8,035 bases of DNA from Flavobacteriales bacterium (lineage in GTDB: Bacteria; Bacteroidota; Bacteroidia; Flavobacteriales_E; Vicingaceae). The DNA lies in assembly GCA_029262915.1 (NCBI GenBank), contig JAJCYN010000497.1:1-8035 (forward strand), read 5' to 3'. How positions within the stretch are numbered: the first letter of the stretch is position 1; each line of letters starts with the position of its first letter. The position numbers and the translations under genes are program-made. Under the pieces are notes generated by a model. The model was given only the letters and a program-made list of their open reading frames with translations. It searched no databases and was not told the origin of the DNA. Positions 6,668 through 8,035 of the stretch are shown piece by piece.

Positions 6668-7270
6668 TTATTCAGCAGCGATTTTAAATTTTATAATAAA
6701 CTCATCGTCTATCATTTTATCGCCTAGATCTTCAAAGAATTTTCCTGAACCATATTTGATGTCATATAAGGTTCTATCAACTTTCATTTCTGCATAAGCC
6801 GCTAACTTCCCCTCTTTTAGCTCTATAGTAGCTGGAAACTCAATTGGTTTGCTAATGCCCTTTATCGTTAAATTACCTATTACCGTAAACTTATTACCTT
6901 CATCAACTGCTTTAGTAGAAGTAATCTCTAATGTTGCGGTAGAGTGATTTTTAACATCAAAAAAATCGGGAGAACTTAGGTGTCCAATTAATTTTTTAGC
7001 ATAAACTTCATTCATTGAGGTGTCGGTACAAACCATAGTAGTCATGTCAATTATTACTTTTCCTCCTGAAAGTTTACCATCGTGTAAATGAAGAGAGCCT
7101 TCTTTTATATTGATTGTTCCGGCATGTTGTCCTGTTACTTTTTTTCCAACCCATTCTATACTACTAATTTTTGTGTTAAGCGTTAAATCACTTTCATTAT
7201 GATTTGCAAATGAACGTGATGAAAAACCTGCTAAGGTTAATATGCTTAATAATAAGATTGTTTTTTTCAT
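6668..7270 (-). CDS. Exported YceI-family protein
   Basis: A 200-residue protein with a signal peptide (MKKTILLLSILTLAGF, probable cleavage after about residue 22) and a YceI domain at about 28-199. The family forms a lipocalin-like beta-barrel that binds isoprenoid or other amphiphilic lipids in the periplasm; the ligand here is unknown. Family-like blocks are IEWVGKKVTGQHAGTI (38-53), GHLSSPDFFDV (96-106), GNLTIKGISKPIEFP (132-146) and DRTLYDIKYGSG (165-176). The frame stays open upstream to an ATG at 7348, but that extension overlaps the promoter at 7296-7326 and would bury the signal peptide, so the start at 7270 is chosen. The gene is monocistronic: it has its own promoter and a strong terminator 26 bases after the stop. 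Two palindromes in the promoter suggest control by a DNA-binding regulator not present in the window. Confidence 0.94.
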   Translation of the reverse strand: MKKTILLLSILTLAGFSSRSFANHNESDLTLNTKISSIEWVGKKVTGQHAGTINIKEGSLHLHDGKLSGGKVIIDMTTMVCTDTSMNEVYAKKLIGHLSSPDFFDVKNHSTATLEITSTKAVDEGNKFTVIGNLTIKGISKPIEFPATIELKEGKLAAYAEMKVDRTLYDIKYGSGKFFEDLGDKMIDDEFIIKFKIAAE

Positions 7271-7295
7271 AATAGTTAGTTTTAAATTTATTTTA

Positions 7296-7326
7296 CAAAT
7301 ATATGTATATACATTTAATGTGCAAA
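7296..7326 (-). promoter_or_regulatory. Promoter of the YceI gene (Bacteroidota sigma-A type)
   Basis: Reading the minus strand, TTTG (7326-7323) is followed 19 bases later by TATATTTG (7303-7296). This is a full match to the Bacteroidota arrangement TTG-N17-23-TAnnTTTG. The -7 box ends 25 bases before the ATG at 7270, giving a short leader. It also rules out the longer in-frame start at 7348. Confidence 0.8.
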
Positions 7327-7332
7327 CATTAA
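7303..7332. promoter_or_regulatory. Two adjacent palindromes in the YceI promoter, candidate operators
   Basis: ATGTATATACAT (7303-7314) is a perfect 12-bp palindrome filling part of the spacer between the promoter boxes. Immediately next to it, TTAATGT (7315-7321) and ACATTAA (7326-7332) form a perfect 7-bp inverted repeat with a 4-base centre spanning the -33 element. A protein bound at either would block RNA polymerase. YceI genes in other bacteria are often near MarR- or TetR-type regulators, but the regulator here is unknown. Confidence 0.55.
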
Positions 7333-7392
7333 TTATATATATTTTCAATTATTTTTTCGTTAGTCAATATTCATACCAAAGAATTAGATAAA

Positions 7393-7716
7393 TTAATCAA
7401 TCCTTTTTTTCCAGACTTGATATTTATATATGTAACCTTTTTCGTTAATGTAATAGATGCTTTCTATTTCGTAAACTTTTTTAGGAACCAAAGCAGCTCC
7501 TTCTTTAAGTGTTTGTTTTTTTCCAAAATATTCTTCTCGAGTAACGTAAATGTAAGCCTCTGATTTATCAAAAACCTTAATTTTTTTTGCAACTCCTTTT
7601 ATTGCAATTAAATCACTCTTTTTTTTACCAATAAATGGACTGCTAAATGTTTGTGGCCCTTTTGGCGTACAAAAAAGAAGTGATGATACTATTAAAAAAA
7701 GTACAAAATACCTCAT
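7393..7716 (-). CDS. Small exported protein of unknown function, possible lipoprotein
   Basis: A 107-residue protein I cannot assign to a named family. Residues 1-15 are a hydrophobic signal segment ending at C16 (SSLLFC), which could be a lipidated cysteine, although F at -1 is not a standard lipobox residue. Residues 29-49 (IGKKKSDLIAIKGVAKKIKV) resemble the start of BamE/SmpA-type small outer-membrane lipoproteins, where a G-K-x-x-x-[DE]-L/V motif precedes a GxP/GxA turn; this is a weak resemblance. The rest is basic and beta-prone, with aromatic-rich YIYVTREEYFG and IYYINEKGYIYKYQVWKK. The ATG at 7716 is preceded by AGGA at a good distance, unusual for this window where most starts lack a Shine-Dalgarno sequence. 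It lies 48 bases after a T9SS substrate gene with no terminator between them, so co-transcription is possible. Confidence 0.7.
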   Translation of the reverse strand: MRYFVLFLIVSSLLFCTPKGPQTFSSPFIGKKKSDLIAIKGVAKKIKVFDKSEAYIYVTREEYFGKKQTLKEGAALVPKKVYEIESIYYINEKGYIYKYQVWKKRID

Positions 7717-7764
7717 AGTTCCTATAAAAGTAACATTTTAGGTTATTTAAAAAAGAAATTTATT

Positions 7765-8035
7765 TTAGTGAGAAACTGTAAAACGCTTTATTAGAGCGTT
7801 ATTATTTGTCTCTATATGAATAAAATAAACACCATTCATAAGTTTTGATGTATTTAACCTAAGTGTCTTAGCATTAAAATTAAAAGGAGGATTTAGTAAT
7901 TTCCCGACACTATTATAAATTTTAAAACTAATCTCTTTTTTATTGAATTCATCAAAAACAATATTAGTGTAAGCATTAGTGGGATTAGGGAATATATGAA
8001 CATTGGTTTCAAAAGAAGAATTATTTAACCCAGTA
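7765..8035 (-). CDS. C-terminal fragment of a T9SS type A sorting-domain protein
   Basis: An open frame enters from the right edge and stops at 7765-7767, giving 89 visible residues; the N-terminal part is outside the window. The visible part is a type A (Por secretion) T9SS sorting domain. It has the FPNPTNAYTNI opening (15-25 of the fragment), the middle IYNSVGKLL (39-47), then LNTSKLMNGVYFIHIET (60-76) and the conserved ending IKRFTVSH. Proteins with this tail cross the outer membrane through T9SS and are released or anchored after the tail is removed. The cargo domain cannot be seen, so its activity is unknown. It is the second sorting-domain protein in the window and the only one of type A. 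Confidence 0.9.
   Translation of the reverse strand, partial: TGLNNSSFETNVHIFPNPTNAYTNIVFDEFNKKEISFKIYNSVGKLLNPPFNFNAKTLRLNTSKLMNGVYFIHIETNNNALIKRFTVSH

Noticed and set aside
7271..7348. Longer YceI start at 7348
   Set aside because: The extra 26 residues would place the signal peptide inside the protein and overlap a consensus promoter.
7726..7733. TACTTTTA on the minus strand as a -7 box for the small exported protein
   Set aside because: One mismatch from TAnnTTTG and no TTG at a suitable distance; such matches are expected by chance in this AT-rich DNA.
7782..7800. Hairpin AACGCT / AGCGTT near the end of the type A sorting-domain gene
   Set aside because: It lies inside the conserved C-terminal coding sequence, upstream of the stop codon, so it is most likely a by-product of codons and not a terminator.

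Overview
The window is AT-rich and looks like the chromosome of a Bacteroidota member, most likely a Flavobacteriia-type organism. The evidence is threefold: two proteins end in type IX secretion system (T9SS) sorting domains; the secreted fibre-like protein begins with a module common in this phylum; and two promoters match the Bacteroidota -7 element TAnnTTTG (one, at 7296-7326, also has a correctly spaced -33 TTG). All protein genes are on the minus strand; the only plus-strand gene is a tRNA-Cys.

Layout from left to right. (1) 1-705: 5' part of nrdB, the small subunit of class I ribonucleotide reductase, cut by the left edge. (2) 706-1045: a 340-base intergenic stretch with a possible nrdB promoter, a 9-bp inverted repeat and a weak terminator-like hairpin. 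(3) 1046-2647: a two-gene unit, ltaE (threonine aldolase) followed after 9 bases by a cysteine-rich DUF3109 protein. (4) 2684-2815: tRNA-Cys(GCA) with its own promoter box and a strong terminator that also serves the convergent gene. (5) 2834-6473: two large exported-protein genes, probably co-transcribed. The upstream one has a collagen-like Gly-X-Y segment, an S74-type (phage tail-fibre chaperone) domain and a further C-terminal domain. The downstream one has Ig/PKD-like repeats and a T9SS type B sorting domain. (6) 6607-7326: an exported YceI-family protein with a clear promoter, two adjacent palindromes and a terminator. (7) 7393-8035: a small exported protein of unknown function, preceded by the 3' end of a protein with a T9SS type A sorting domain.

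Housekeeping functions (deoxyribonucleotide supply, amino acid metabolism, a tRNA) are thus interleaved with cell-surface functions. The most unusual part is the collagen/S74 fibre gene and its T9SS partner (2834-6473): a phage-tail-like trimerisation and self-cleavage module appears in a cellular secreted protein, with an extra domain after the chaperone. No CRISPR array, insertion sequence or integrase is visible.
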